DNA of 64,000 bases from an uncultured beta proteobacterium (GCA_903876735.1 CAIRAW010000006.1:1-64000), one strand, 5' to 3'; shown: positions 37,938 through 46,944, counted from the first letter of the stretch. A program made the numbers and translations. Notes: generated from the sequence alone by a model not told the origin.

Positions 37938-39092
37938 ATGACCGATCTGCAAAAACGTTCGCTGCTGAAAATCGCAGCACTCACCGCCGTGGCATCTGCT
38001 GCGTTGCTGGGGTGCGGCAAGAAGGAAGCGGCGGCGCCTGCTGCCCCTGCTCCGGCAGCGGCCGCCTCGGCGCCCAAGGCCGAGCCCCTGAAAATTGCCT
38101 TTGCCTACGTCGGCCCGGTCGGTGACGGCGGCTGGACCTTTGCCCACGACAATGGTCGCAAGGCGCTGGAAAAAGAATTCGGCGACAAGATCAAGACCTC
38201 GTTTGTCGAGAGCGTTCCCGAATCGGCTGACGCGGAGCGCGTGATCCGCGACATGGTCGGCCAGGGCAACAAACTGGTTTTCGGCACCACCTTCGGCTAC
38301 ATGGAGACCATGCTCAAGGTCGCTGCCGACAGCAAGGACGTCAAGTTCGAGCACGCCACCGGCTACAAGCAGGCCGACAACATGCGCACCTACGACAGCC
38401 GCACCTACGAAGGCGCTTACATGGCAGGCGTGATCGCCGGCAAGATGACCAAGTCCAACACGCTGGGCGTGGTGGCTTCCGTGCCAATTCCGGAAGTGAT
38501 CCGCAACATCAACAGCTTCACGCTGGGCGCGCAGTCAAGCAACCCGAAAGTCAAGACCAAGGTGGTGTGGGTGAACGAATGGTTCAACCCGCCCAAGGAA
38601 ACCGAAGCAGCAACCTCGCTGATCAACGGCGGCGCCGACGTGCTGTTCCAGAACACCGATTCACCGGCGGTCCTGAAAACCGCCGAAGCCAAGGGCAAGC
38701 GCGCCTTCGGTTGGGATTCCGATATGACCGCCTACGGCCCCAAGGCCCATCTGGCATCAAGCGTGATCAACTGGGGCCCGTACTACATCAAGGCCACCAA
38801 GGAAGCGCTGGACGGCAGCTGGAAGGGTGGCACAGGCGCCTGGTGGGGTGTGAAGGAAGGCGCGATCGACATCGTCTCGATCGCCGAAGACGTGCCGGCT
38901 GACACCAAGGCCAAAGTGGCTGAAGTGAAGAAAGGCCTGGCCGACGGCAGCTTCGTGATCTGGAAGGGCCCGATCACCGACAACACCGGCAAGGTGCAGG
39001 TGGCCAAGGATGCCGTCGCTGACGACAAGTTCCTCGGTGGTTTGAACTTCTTCGTCAAGGGCGTTGAAGGCAAGGTGCCGGGCGCCAAGTAG
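37938..39092 (+). CDS. BMP-family substrate-binding lipoprotein (nucleoside/purine type)
   Basis: The 384-residue protein starts at ATG 37938 after AAGGA and has a lipoprotein signal (KRSLLKIAALTAVASAALLGC) followed by an Ala/Pro-rich spacer. The mature part is a BMP/Med family fold: KIAFAYVGPVGDGGWTFAHDNGRKALEKEFGD, TTFGYMETM and ALDGSWKGGTGAWWGVKEGAIDIV. BMP proteins bind nucleosides, purines or related compounds. The xanthine dehydrogenase genes 8 kb away favour a purine ligand, which is inference. A rho-independent terminator follows at 39114-39141. Confidence 0.92.
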   Translation: MTDLQKRSLLKIAALTAVASAALLGCGKKEAAAPAAPAPAAAASAPKAEPLKIAFAYVGPVGDGGWTFAHDNGRKALEKEFGDKIKTSFVESVPESADAERVIRDMVGQGNKLVFGTTFGYMETMLKVAADSKDVKFEHATGYKQADNMRTYDSRTYEGAYMAGVIAGKMTKSNTLGVVASVPIPEVIRNINSFTLGAQSSNPKVKTKVVWVNEWFNPPKETEAATSLINGGADVLFQNTDSPAVLKTAEAKGKRAFGWDSDMTAYGPKAHLASSVINWGPYYIKATKEALDGSWKGGTGAWWGVKEGAIDIVSIAEDVPADTKAKVAEVKKGLADGSFVIWKGPITDNTGKVQVAKDAVADDKFLGGLNFFVKGVEGKVPGAK

Positions 39093-39113
39093 TCCGCTGC
39101 CGCCTGACACCGC

Positions 39114-39141
39114 AAAAAAGCCGCCTGAGGGCGGCTTTTTT
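39114..39141 (+). terminator. Rho-independent terminator after the BMP importer operon
   Basis: A six-base G+C-rich stem (GCCGCC with GGCGGC, TGAG loop) is flanked by A6 on the left and T6 on the right, extending the stem to twelve pairs. It starts 21 bases after the stop codon at 39092. The symmetric A and T runs mean it could also act on the opposite strand. Confidence 0.9.
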
Positions 39142-39226
39142 GCGCTCGCCGGGTCAAACCTTGTCAGTCATACAATCAAAAGTGTCTGCGCGATCTTGCC
39201 CGCTGTAATTTGATAGGGTGGTCATC

Positions 39227-42133
39227 ATGGCGCTTATTTCTCATAACAAAGGGATGGCTGTGAGCGTTGAGAGCGAGCGAGTTGCAGATGGGGTCAGTGA
39301 CCGGAGCGATTCAACGCAGAGTCTGAACCAGCGTGCCCAGTCGGCTTTGCAACAGCGTCGCAACTTGTCGACCGAATCAATCGCCGCCATGCCACCTGCG
39401 GCAGTGCAGCAGGCGCTGCATGAGTTGCAAGTGCACAAGATCGAGTTGGAACTGCAGAACGAGGAACTGCGCCGGATGCAGGTGGAACTCGACAGTTCGA
39501 ACGCGCGTTATTTTGACTTTTATGACCTGGCACCGGTGGGCTTTTGCATGCTCAACGCTTCCGGGCTGTTTCTGCATGCCAATCTCACGGCGGCCGCCAT
39601 GCTGGGGCTTGATCGGGCTACGCTGCCAGGGCGGGCCATGTCGCGCTTTATTCACGCGGACGATCAGAGTATTTTCTACAGCTTGTGCCAGGCCATTGTC
39701 GCGACCCATGAAGCGCAGGACTGCGAATTGAGGTTGGTGGGTAAGACCGCCCCCCCGCTTTGGGTGCGTCTGCAAGCCACCTCTGGCATCGATGGCGAGG
39801 GTGAACGGTCCCTGCGCCTGGTGGTGAGCAACATCACCGAGCGCAAGCAGGTCGAAGCAGCCCTGACCGACAGCGAGCAACGCTACCGCACGCTGGTGGA
39901 ATGGACGCCAGAACCACTCGTGGTTTATCGCGATGGCATCATACTTTTTGTCAACCCCGCAGCCATGAAGCTGTTTGGGGCGAGATCGGCGAGTGAACTG
40001 GTGGGCAGTTTGATGTTCGACCGGGTTCATCCCGACACCCGGCAGGCGCTGGAGTCTCGCGTCAGGGATCTGGCGGACCATGGTCAGGATTCACTTTTGG
40101 CGCTGCATCAATTGCTCCGCCTCGATGGCAGTGTCATGGAGGTTGAAATCCAGGGAACGGTCATTTCCTTCGGTGGGGCGCCAGCGCGTCAGGTGTCGAT
40201 GCGCGACATGACCGGGCGCAGGCAGATCGAAGCGGCGCTGCATGAGAGCGAGCAACGCTACCGTACCCTGGTGGAGTGGATGCCGGAGCCGATCCTGGTG
40301 CTGGCCCATAACCGCATTCTTTATGCCAACCCCGCAGCCTTGAAAACGTTTGGCGCAGGTGCAGCCAGCGAGGTGGTCGGAACCCTGGTGCTCGATTGGG
40401 TGCACCCGGATGAACATCAGACCGTCTGGCAGCGCCGCTTGACCCATCCTCTGGACTCGCCAATGATCGAGCAGAAGGTCGTCAGGCTGGATGGTTCCAT
40501 CATCAGCATTGAAGTCCAGGGCACAGCGATTTTCTACAACGGACAAGCGGCACGCCTGGTCACGATGCGCGATATCACGCAGCGCAAGCAGGCCGAAGCC
40601 GCCCTGATAGACAGCGAACAGCGCTACCGCACCCTGGTGGAATGGACGCCAGAACCGATCGTTGTTCATGCCGGGGAACAGGTGCTCTATGTGAATCCTG
40701 CCGCGGTCAAAATGTTTGGCGCCGGTTCTGCGAGCGAACTGATCAAGCGACCGGTTCTTGACTGGGTTCACCCGGACTACCATCAGGTGATCTTTCAGCG
40801 CCGAGCCAAATATGTGCGCGACTCGCCGATCGTTGAGCAGCAGATGCTCAGGCTCGATGGCAGCGCTGTCGTCGTTGAAGTCCAGGGCACGGCAATCTCC
40901 TTTGATGGGAAGCCGGCGCGTCATACGTCGATACGCGACATCACGGAACGCAAGAAGGTTGAAGCAACGCTCGAAGCCGCCCGCTTGAAATCAGAGAACG
41001 CGAGCCAGGCCAAGTCACGTTTCCTGGCCTCGGCCAGCCATGATCTGCGTCAGCCCGCTCATGCCCTGGGCTTGTTTGTTGAGAGACTGGCGCAGTCGCC
41101 AATTCTTGCTGATGACGAGCAGGCCCGGTATCTGGTGGGCTGCATGGAGGATTCGGTGCGTGCCATGCAGGACATGCTGGACGGGTTTTTCGACATCTCG
41201 CGACTGGACTCCGAGCCGGCGCAAATCCCTCGCGTTCACTTTCCTATCGCCGGCATATTGGATCAGTTGCGTAACGGCCTGAGCGCTGGGGCGAGCGACA
41301 AGGGCTTGCGGCTGCGGGTTCGACCCTCAGCGGCCTGGGTTGAAAGCGACACCCGGCTGTTGCAGCGCATTCTTCTTAATCTGGTCAACAATGCCGTGCG
41401 ATACACCCAGCAGGGCAGTATCCTGGTCGCCTGTCGACCGTCGCGCGATGGCTCTCAACTGCGCATTGAGGTACGCGACAGCGGTATCGGGATTGCGGCG
41501 CAATACCATGAAGAAATCTTCCAGGAATTCTTTCAGGTCGACAACCCGCAGCGTGATCGCAGCAAGGGATTGGGCGTCGGTTTGAATATTGTGGACCGGG
41601 CTTGCCGCCTGCTCAGTCATGGCCTGACCATGCGCTCGGCACCCGGACGCGGGACATGCTTTACCGTGACCGTTCCGTTGGCGCCAGCGCGCGTGGTTGC
41701 TGCGCCGCAGGACACCAGGGAAGCGGGAATGCAAACTGGTTTTGCCGGTTTGCGCGTCATGCTGATCGAGGACGACGCGCTGGGCCGCATAGGGCTGGCA
41801 GGCCTTCTGTCGTCCTGGGGGTGTATCGTGACCGAGGCTGAAGGTGCGAACGAGGCCTGCGCGCTGTATCGGCAGGATATGGCGCCGGACATCATCATCA
41901 GCGACTTTCGCCTGGGCGGCGGGGTCAACGGCATCGAGGCGGTGCAGCGTGTGCGAGACATCGCCGGCAGTGCGTTGGTGGCCTGCCTGATCAGTGGCGA
42001 CACCGATGCCGACTTGCGGAACCAGGCGCAAGCTGCGGGGCTCAGCCTTCTGCAAAAACCGGTGCGACCAGCCAAAATGCGAAGCCTGTTGCGCCATCTG
42101 GTCACGCGCTGTGAGCGGCGCATCACGGTCTAG
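39227..42133 (+). CDS. Hybrid sensor histidine kinase with four PAS-like domains and a receiver
   Basis: The 968-residue protein has no clear membrane segment. A divergent PAS-like domain (about residues 90-210) is followed by three near-identical PAS repeats, each opening SEQRYRTLVEWxPEP and spaced 125 and 122 residues apart. HisKA has His605 in ASHDLRQPAHALGLF; HATPase has NLVNNAVRYT and GLGVGLNIV; the C-terminal receiver has Asp893 in IISDFRLGGG. The HDLRQP H-box and receiver resemble NahK/RpfC-like hybrid kinases. The start is uncertain; ATG 39227 with AGGGTGG upstream is preferred over GTG 39218 and ATG 39254. Its convergent neighbours are a hemerythrin and an HD-GYP-like protein, so oxygen or c-di-GMP signalling is possible. 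Confidence 0.9.
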   Translation: MALISHNKGMAVSVESERVADGVSDRSDSTQSLNQRAQSALQQRRNLSTESIAAMPPAAVQQALHELQVHKIELELQNEELRRMQVELDSSNARYFDFYDLAPVGFCMLNASGLFLHANLTAAAMLGLDRATLPGRAMSRFIHADDQSIFYSLCQAIVATHEAQDCELRLVGKTAPPLWVRLQATSGIDGEGERSLRLVVSNITERKQVEAALTDSEQRYRTLVEWTPEPLVVYRDGIILFVNPAAMKLFGARSASELVGSLMFDRVHPDTRQALESRVRDLADHGQDSLLALHQLLRLDGSVMEVEIQGTVISFGGAPARQVSMRDMTGRRQIEAALHESEQRYRTLVEWMPEPILVLAHNRILYANPAALKTFGAGAASEVVGTLVLDWVHPDEHQTVWQRRLTHPLDSPMIEQKVVRLDGSIISIEVQGTAIFYNGQAARLVTMRDITQRKQAEAALIDSEQRYRTLVEWTPEPIVVHAGEQVLYVNPAAVKMFGAGSASELIKRPVLDWVHPDYHQVIFQRRAKYVRDSPIVEQQMLRLDGSAVVVEVQGTAISFDGKPARHTSIRDITERKKVEATLEAARLKSENASQAKSRFLASASHDLRQPAHALGLFVERLAQSPILADDEQARYLVGCMEDSVRAMQDMLDGFFDISRLDSEPAQIPRVHFPIAGILDQLRNGLSAGASDKGLRLRVRPSAAWVESDTRLLQRILLNLVNNAVRYTQQGSILVACRPSRDGSQLRIEVRDSGIGIAAQYHEEIFQEFFQVDNPQRDRSKGLGVGLNIVDRACRLLSHGLTMRSAPGRGTCFTVTVPLAPARVVAAPQDTREAGMQTGFAGLRVMLIEDDALGRIGLAGLLSSWGCIVTEAEGANEACALYRQDMAPDIIISDFRLGGGVNGIEAVQRVRDIAGSALVACLISGDTDADLRNQAQAAGLSLLQKPVRPAKMRSLLRHLVTRCERRITV
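39869..40950 (+). repeat. Three tandem PAS-coding repeats within the hybrid kinase gene
   Basis: Units begin at 39869, 40244 and 40610 with GACAGCGAGCAACGCTACCG-like sequence that is nearly identical at the nucleotide level. Each unit is about 370 bases and encodes SEQRYRTLVEW, NPAA, FGA and VHPD blocks in the same order. High nucleotide similarity suggests recent internal duplication or continuing gene conversion. Confidence 0.85.
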
Positions 42134-42137
42134 GTGG

Positions 42138-42545
42138 TCAGCGAATTCCGGCCAGGTTGAGGGCGTCGCCCATGTCGCGGTCCGAGTTCAGGATGTGCGA
42201 GACCAGCCAGTCGCGCAGAAAGAGCAGCAATTCAACCAGGCTCGGTCCCTGGCCCTGGTCGACTTGCGCCACCAGTTGACTGACTTTTTTCACGAATGAC
42301 TGGTGCTCGCCGATATGCCGGTCTATGCCCGCATAGCTGATTTCACGCATCAGGCGTTCTTCAGTGCCAAAGTGATAGACGGTGTATTGCACCATCTCGT
42401 CGATCACCTTGCGGTTGTCGAAATGACTGTCCTGTGCGTCCAGGGCGACGCCCAGGCGGTTGAGGATGCCGACCAGCACCTGATGCTGTTTGTCGACCTC
42501 CTGTACGCCGACGGAAAACTGGTTTGACCAGGCAATCATGGGCAT
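42138..42545 (-). CDS. Bacteriohemerythrin (oxygen-binding di-iron protein)
   Basis: The 135-residue protein has the hemerythrin ligand pattern: His in EVDKQHQVLV, His and Glu in YTVYHFGTEERLM, His in HIGEHQSFV, and His plus Asp in WLVSHILNSDRDMGDAL. The fold binds O2 at a di-iron site and is linked to oxygen storage, supply or sensing. The start is ATG 42545 or, equally well, ATG 42539. The latter overlaps the stop of the HD-GYP-like gene in ATGA, so the two are translationally coupled. It is convergent with the hybrid kinase gene, 4 bases from its stop. Confidence 0.92.
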   Translation of the reverse strand: MPMIAWSNQFSVGVQEVDKQHQVLVGILNRLGVALDAQDSHFDNRKVIDEMVQYTVYHFGTEERLMREISYAGIDRHIGEHQSFVKKVSQLVAQVDQGQGPSLVELLLFLRDWLVSHILNSDRDMGDALNLAGIR

Positions 42546-43861
42546 GATGCAAGTTCCTTATGAAGTAGGGTTGAGCACGTGGCGAGTATCTGCAGCAGCT
42601 CGCGCGCCATGGTGCTGGTGGAGAGGAATTCGTTCTCAAAACGCTGCCACTCGACGTAGCGCGCAAAGCGCGCCAGGCGTGACAGGATTTCGGCCAGCAG
42701 TGCCTCCAGTTCCCTGGCTTCGACGGCGCTTTCCGGGGCCATGTGCAAGCCCATGGCCAGCGCATCTTCGACGCCACAGGCGCGCAGCGCGAACATCAAG
42801 GGGTTGATTTTTTTCTGCAGCCAGGCGTCAGCTGATTCGCGTGCTGTCAGGGATTCTCCAATCGTCAGAGACAGCAGTACCACGGCGCGCGAGAGTTGCG
42901 CATGCAACTGGCGCAAGCGGCGACCGATTGTTGCCGCCTGTTCCGGCATTGGCTGCTCTGCCTCCCGGTCTTGCTGCGCGCGCGCGATGGCGCTGATCCA
43001 GTTCGCCATGTGACTGTCAAATTCGTGCGCGACCAGTCTGGCGCTAACGGCTGCGCGCAGCAGGCCCAGATCGGGGTCGAGCAGCGTTTCGCAGATCGCC
43101 TCGGCAAACAGCAGGATGCGCGCGCGAGGCGGAATCTGCTCTTCCTTGAGTTGCAGCGGGAAACCCGAGCCGTCGAGCCGTTCATGCGAACAGGCGATCA
43201 ACTGCCCGACCTCGTGCGTCATTTTGCCCAGTTCAACCGCCGCCAGGGCGGACAGGATGGGGTGCTGGTCGTAGAGCCGCTCCTTCTCATCGGGTTTGGG
43301 CTCGGCCGGAAAGTAGAGGCGCCCCACGTCGTGCAGCAAGCCAGCGTGCGCCAGCGCCGACAGCAGGCGTGGCTCCAGCCCAAGTTCAATCGCCAGGGTC
43401 AGCGCAATCGCCGTCACCGCGACCGAATGCGCCAGGTAATCCTGGTTGCCGCAGCGCAGCAGCGAAATCAGCAGCAGTTCCTGCGGCGTCAGCGTCAATG
43501 CGTGAAAAATGCCGAGCACAGCACGCTCGTGCCCAGCGACAGCCGAATTCAATGCCGGCGAACTGGCGCAAAGCTTTTTGAACACGGCTTCGATGGCCGA
43601 GGCGTTGACTGGATCATGTGCGTTGATGCACAACTCGATGGGCTCGCGCAATTCGCGCTGGATGAGGCGGCTCATCAACTCCGGATCAATGGGTTGACTC
43701 TTGGACCATAGCATGACGCCTTTGCTGTCGTAGATGTCGTGCACCGAATGAAAGCCGCCCTGCGCGGCGCCCTGCCACATGAAGCCAGCCAGATAGGGGT
43801 TGGCCTTGATGATGGGCGTCGATCCGGTAAACAAATGCCGGCCTGGCGATGAAGCGCTCAT
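42536..43861 (-). CDS. HD-GYP-like domain protein with altered signature residues
   Basis: The 441-residue cytoplasmic protein has an HD-type domain in the middle: LLHDVGRLYF with HD at 177-178, DQHP with His200 and SHERLDGSGFP at 225-235. In canonical HD-GYP c-di-GMP phosphodiesterases these read HDIGK, HHE and GYP; here Lys is Arg, the first His of HHE is Ser and Tyr is Phe. Metal coordination or activity may therefore be changed. The N-terminal 120 residues and the C-terminal 180 residues are unassigned. The gene precedes and overlaps the bacteriohemerythrin gene. Confidence 0.8.
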   Translation of the reverse strand: MSASSPGRHLFTGSTPIIKANPYLAGFMWQGAAQGGFHSVHDIYDSKGVMLWSKSQPIDPELMSRLIQRELREPIELCINAHDPVNASAIEAVFKKLCASSPALNSAVAGHERAVLGIFHALTLTPQELLLISLLRCGNQDYLAHSVAVTAIALTLAIELGLEPRLLSALAHAGLLHDVGRLYFPAEPKPDEKERLYDQHPILSALAAVELGKMTHEVGQLIACSHERLDGSGFPLQLKEEQIPPRARILLFAEAICETLLDPDLGLLRAAVSARLVAHEFDSHMANWISAIARAQQDREAEQPMPEQAATIGRRLRQLHAQLSRAVVLLSLTIGESLTARESADAWLQKKINPLMFALRACGVEDALAMGLHMAPESAVEARELEALLAEILSRLARFARYVEWQRFENEFLSTSTMARELLQILATCSTLLHKELASCP

Positions 43862-44001
43862 GGGTTGGTTTGATGTGTGGGTTAGCAGGGCAACGAACAG
43901 GTTTCGTTGCCCCGATGTTCCCTCAGGTACCGACGCTTTAAAGCCTTAAACAGGCAGGCGTTTGGGAATCACTTCGGTCCACGGCGACAAGCCTCATCAT
44001 T

Positions 44002-44098
44002 CCGTCACTGCGAGGCGCGTAGCGACGCGACAGTCCATGCCCGACCGGACTGCCTGGATTGCCGCGCTGGCCGTCATTGCGAGCGAAGCGCGGCAATC
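44002..44098. repeat. REP-like palindromic repeat
   Basis: GATTGCCGCGCT at 44057-44068 is a perfect inverted copy of AGCGCGGCAATC at 44087-44098 with an 18-base loop. The motif CCGTCAYTGCGAG occurs twice, at 44002-44014 and 44071-44083. This pattern resembles dispersed bacterial repeats of the GTCATTGCGAG type that occur in many genomes between genes. It lies in the 260-base gap between the HD-GYP-like gene and the permease gene, where no other gene is visible. Confidence 0.7.
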
Positions 44099-44121
44099 GC
44101 AATCACTAAACCTGCTGCGTA

Positions 44122-44889
44122 TCAGGGGTTCTGCGAACCCCGGTGCGCCCAGCCGGTTGTGTTCTTCTCGATGATGCTGAAGAGCTCGTACATGCCCATG
44201 GCCATCGCGCCCACCACCAGCAGCCCGGCAAAGGCCAGCCCCATCTGCATGGCCGAGCCGGCCGAGATCAGGAGGTAGCCAATGCCCTCGTTGGCTGCCG
44301 TCATCTCCGACACCGTGGTGCCGACAAAGGCCAGCGTGATGGCAACCTTGAGCGAGCCGAAGAAATACGGCATCGAACGCGGTAGGCCGACTTTGACCAA
44401 TACATCCCAGCGTTTGGCGCCCAGCACGCGCAGCACGTCCTCAAGTTCGGGCTCCAGCGTCGCCAGACCGGTGGCGATATTGACCATGATCGGGAAGAAA
44501 CTGATCAGGAAAGCCGTCAGGATGGCGGGCCCGGCGCCGATGCCGAACCAGACCACCAGGATCGGAACAAACGCCGCTTTGGGCAGCGCGTTGAAGGCGG
44601 TCATCAAAGGATAGACGGCGGCGTAGGCCAGGCGCGAACTGCCGATGACGAAGCCGAGCAGCACGCCGACCACAATCGCCAGTCCGAAGCCGGCCATGGT
44701 GACCCAGTAGGTGCGCCAGGCGTGCGCCGCGATCGTGCTCTTGAATTCCCAGAACTGGTTCCAGATGCGCAGCGGGCTCGGGAAGATGAATTCCGAGACC
44801 TCGAAACCGCTGCAAATCACCTGCCACAGCAGCAGCACGAAAGCCAGCAGCAGCCAGGGCGACCACAGTTCAATTTGCTTCTTGTTCAT
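44122..44889 (-). CDS. ABC importer permease (SsuC/TauC-like)
   Basis: The 255-residue membrane protein starts at ATG 44889, overlapping the end of the ATPase gene by 20 bases. It has about six hydrophobic segments and the permease loop LEPELEDVLRVLGAKRWDVLVKVGLPRSMPYFFGSLKVAI, which contains the EAA-type contact with the ATPase. The family transports sulfonates, taurine, nitrate, pyrimidine precursors and similar small molecules. It is the third gene of a binding protein-ATPase-permease operon divergent from xdhAB. Confidence 0.9.
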   Translation of the reverse strand: MNKKQIELWSPWLLLAFVLLLWQVICSGFEVSEFIFPSPLRIWNQFWEFKSTIAAHAWRTYWVTMAGFGLAIVVGVLLGFVIGSSRLAYAAVYPLMTAFNALPKAAFVPILVVWFGIGAGPAILTAFLISFFPIMVNIATGLATLEPELEDVLRVLGAKRWDVLVKVGLPRSMPYFFGSLKVAITLAFVGTTVSEMTAANEGIGYLLISAGSAMQMGLAFAGLLVVGAMAMGMYELFSIIEKNTTGWAHRGSQNP

Positions 44890-45727
44890 TGTTCTCGGCC
44901 GGAAACAGGGGACGTTGCAGGGTGTTGCGCATGGCGCCGATGTGGCCGCGCAGTTCATGCACGATGTCGGTGAATTCGGGCGTGTAGGTGATCTCCAGAT
45001 CGCGCGGTCGCGGCAGGTCAATGTCGCTCTTGACGACAAAACGCCCAGGGCTGCCGCTCATGACATATACGGTATCGGCCAGGAACACCGACTCGCGCAG
45101 GTCATGCGTGACCAGGATGACGTTGAACTGCTGCTCGGTCCAGAGGTCGCGCAGGATGCACCAGAGCTCCTCGCGCGTGAAGGCGTCGAGCGCACCGAAG
45201 GGTTCGTCGAGCAGCAGCATCTTGGGTTCGTGGATGAGCGCGCGGCAGATGCTGGCGCGCTGCTGCATACCGCCCGAGAGCTGCCAGGGAAACTTGTCCT
45301 CGTAGCCGCCCAGCCCCACTTTTTGCAGCAGGGCGCGTGCGCGCTGCTCGTATTCCTGGCGCTTGGCCTTGAAGTTGCTGCGGTAGGGTTCGACGATCTC
45401 CAGCGGCAGCAGCACGTTGTCCACGGTCGTGCGCCAGGGCAGCAGGGAGGATGCCTGAAACGCCATGCCCGAGATCTTGAGCGGGCCGGTGACCGGCTGG
45501 CCGTCGATCAGGATCTGCCCCCGGGAAGGCATCTTCAAGCCGGTGGCAAGCTTCATGAAGGTGGACTTGCCGCAGCCCGAGGGTCCGACAATGGCGATGA
45601 ATTCGCCCTGACGCACCTTCAGGTCAATCGCCTCGACCGCGAAATGCTTCTGCTCCAGCATCTCGCGGTTGTAGGCGAGCCAGACATCCCGGAAATCGAC
45701 AAACCAGTTGTCAACGGGAACTTGCAT
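44870..45727 (-). CDS. ABC importer ATPase (SsuB/TauB-like)
   Basis: The 285-residue ATPase has Walker A GPSGCGKSTFMK, Q-loop MAFQASSLLPWRTTVDNV, signature LSGGMQQRASICRALI, Walker B MLLLDEPFGALD and switch His in LVTHDLRESVFLAD. These match the nitrate/sulfonate/taurine family of import ATPases. It lies 1 base after the binding-protein gene and overlaps the permease gene, so the three are one operon. Confidence 0.92.
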   Translation of the reverse strand: MQVPVDNWFVDFRDVWLAYNREMLEQKHFAVEAIDLKVRQGEFIAIVGPSGCGKSTFMKLATGLKMPSRGQILIDGQPVTGPLKISGMAFQASSLLPWRTTVDNVLLPLEIVEPYRSNFKAKRQEYEQRARALLQKVGLGGYEDKFPWQLSGGMQQRASICRALIHEPKMLLLDEPFGALDAFTREELWCILRDLWTEQQFNVILVTHDLRESVFLADTVYVMSGSPGRFVVKSDIDLPRPRDLEITYTPEFTDIVHELRGHIGAMRNTLQRPLFPAENNEQEAN

Positions 45728-45728
45728 G

Positions 45729-46757
45729 CTATTTCTTTGGCAGGACGTTGAGTTCGGCCTTGGTCGGCAGGAAGGCCCCGGTCCAGACAGCGTCCGGATT
45801 GACCCGGCTCTTGGTGGCGTAGGCGTCCGACACCTGGGACGCCATCAGTGACAGGCGCGGCCCGTTGACCTGGCCAAAGCCCTCGGCGCGTGCGTTGGCG
45901 CTGTTGATCACGGTGTCGATGGCCAGTTGCAGGCGGCGTGTTTCCAGCGCCACGTTGATGATGCCGTCACGCGCCTTTACATCCTGGATCGCGGCCGCCG
46001 GGTTGCCGATAACATCTTTCATGCCTTTGGCGAAAGCGACCAGAAAGGCCTTGACGGCGGCCGGATTCTCTTTAAGCATCTTGGGCGAAGCGATGATGGC
46101 GTTGCCGTAGAGCTTGACGCCATGCTCGGGGTAGGGCAGCACGACCACATCTGCGGCCTTCACGCCGCGCGCCTCTAGGTTGAGCAGCGAGGTGAAGGTG
46201 AAACCGGTGATGGCATCGACGTCGCCGCGCACCAGCATGGTTTCGCGCAGCGGCGGGTCCATCGCAGTCCACTGCACGTTGCTGACGTTGTTGGCCTTGG
46301 CAAAGATCGGGAAGGCGCGCCGACCGGCGTCGAATACAGGCGCACCGAGCTTCTTGCCACTGAGATCCGCCGGTGTCTTGATGCCCGACTTCTTCAGCGC
46401 CATGACCGAGGCCGGCGTGTCGTTGTAGACCATCATGATGGCAACCGGCTTGTTTGGCGCATCCGGGTTGTTGGCATGGAATTCCATCAGGGCTGCCAGA
46501 TCGGCAAAACCCATGTCATAGGCACCTGAGGCAACCCGGGTGACCGCGCCGCCGGACCCGTTGCCGGCGTCCACTGCCACATCAAGCTTGGCATCCTTGA
46601 AGTATCCCTTGGCCACCGGGGTCAGAAACAGGGCTGCCGGACCTTCAAAGCGCCAGTCGAGCTGGAACTTGATGGGCGTGGTCTGGGCTTGTGCGCCAGC
46701 CAAAGCGAAGGCAGCGCTCAGTGCTGCGGCAGTTTTCAGAAAGATGCGCTTATTCAT
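45729..46757 (-). CDS. NMT1/SsuA-like periplasmic binding protein
   Basis: The 342-residue protein has a signal peptide (MNKRIFLKTAAALSAAFALAGAQA) and an NMT1/THI5-like binding fold (IKFQLDWRFEGPAALFLTPVAKGYFKDAKLDVAVDAGNGSG). LDWRFEGP-type starts occur in binding proteins for pyrimidine- or purine-like compounds as well as for sulfonates. The divergent xdhAB genes hint at a nucleobase or breakdown product such as allantoin, but this is inference. It is the first gene of its operon. Confidence 0.88.
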   Translation of the reverse strand: MNKRIFLKTAAALSAAFALAGAQAQTTPIKFQLDWRFEGPAALFLTPVAKGYFKDAKLDVAVDAGNGSGGAVTRVASGAYDMGFADLAALMEFHANNPDAPNKPVAIMMVYNDTPASVMALKKSGIKTPADLSGKKLGAPVFDAGRRAFPIFAKANNVSNVQWTAMDPPLRETMLVRGDVDAITGFTFTSLLNLEARGVKAADVVVLPYPEHGVKLYGNAIIASPKMLKENPAAVKAFLVAFAKGMKDVIGNPAAAIQDVKARDGIINVALETRRLQLAIDTVINSANARAEGFGQVNGPRLSLMASQVSDAYATKSRVNPDAVWTGAFLPTKAELNVLPKK

Positions 46758-46917
46758 GGGAACTCCAGTCTTGAAAATCGTTGTAGGTCACACAGCAATA
46801 AAGGTGCCAGTGGGTTCGCAACCCATAGTCGCCACTCAGTCTCACGTCAAAAGATGATGACCAGAGCTTGAGTAGCCCCAAAACGGGGCGTCCGTTTGTC
46901 CATGTACCGATCTTAAC

Positions 46918-46944
46918 TTGCCGAAAATGTTTACACTTTCGCAA
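46918..46944. promoter_or_regulatory. Imperfect dyad in the xdhA/importer divergent promoter region
   Basis: TTGCCGAAA at 46918-46926 and TTTCGCAA at 46937-46944 form an inverted repeat with one extra base. The centre is about 43 bases before the xdhA start, in the 216-base gap between divergent operons. Such an element could bind a shared regulator, but none is encoded nearby and the match to a known site is not established. Confidence 0.35.

Noticed and set aside
39869-40950. Repeats that might suggest a CRISPR or other array
   Set aside because: The units are about 370 bases and encode PAS domains in one frame; there are no short repeats with unique spacers.
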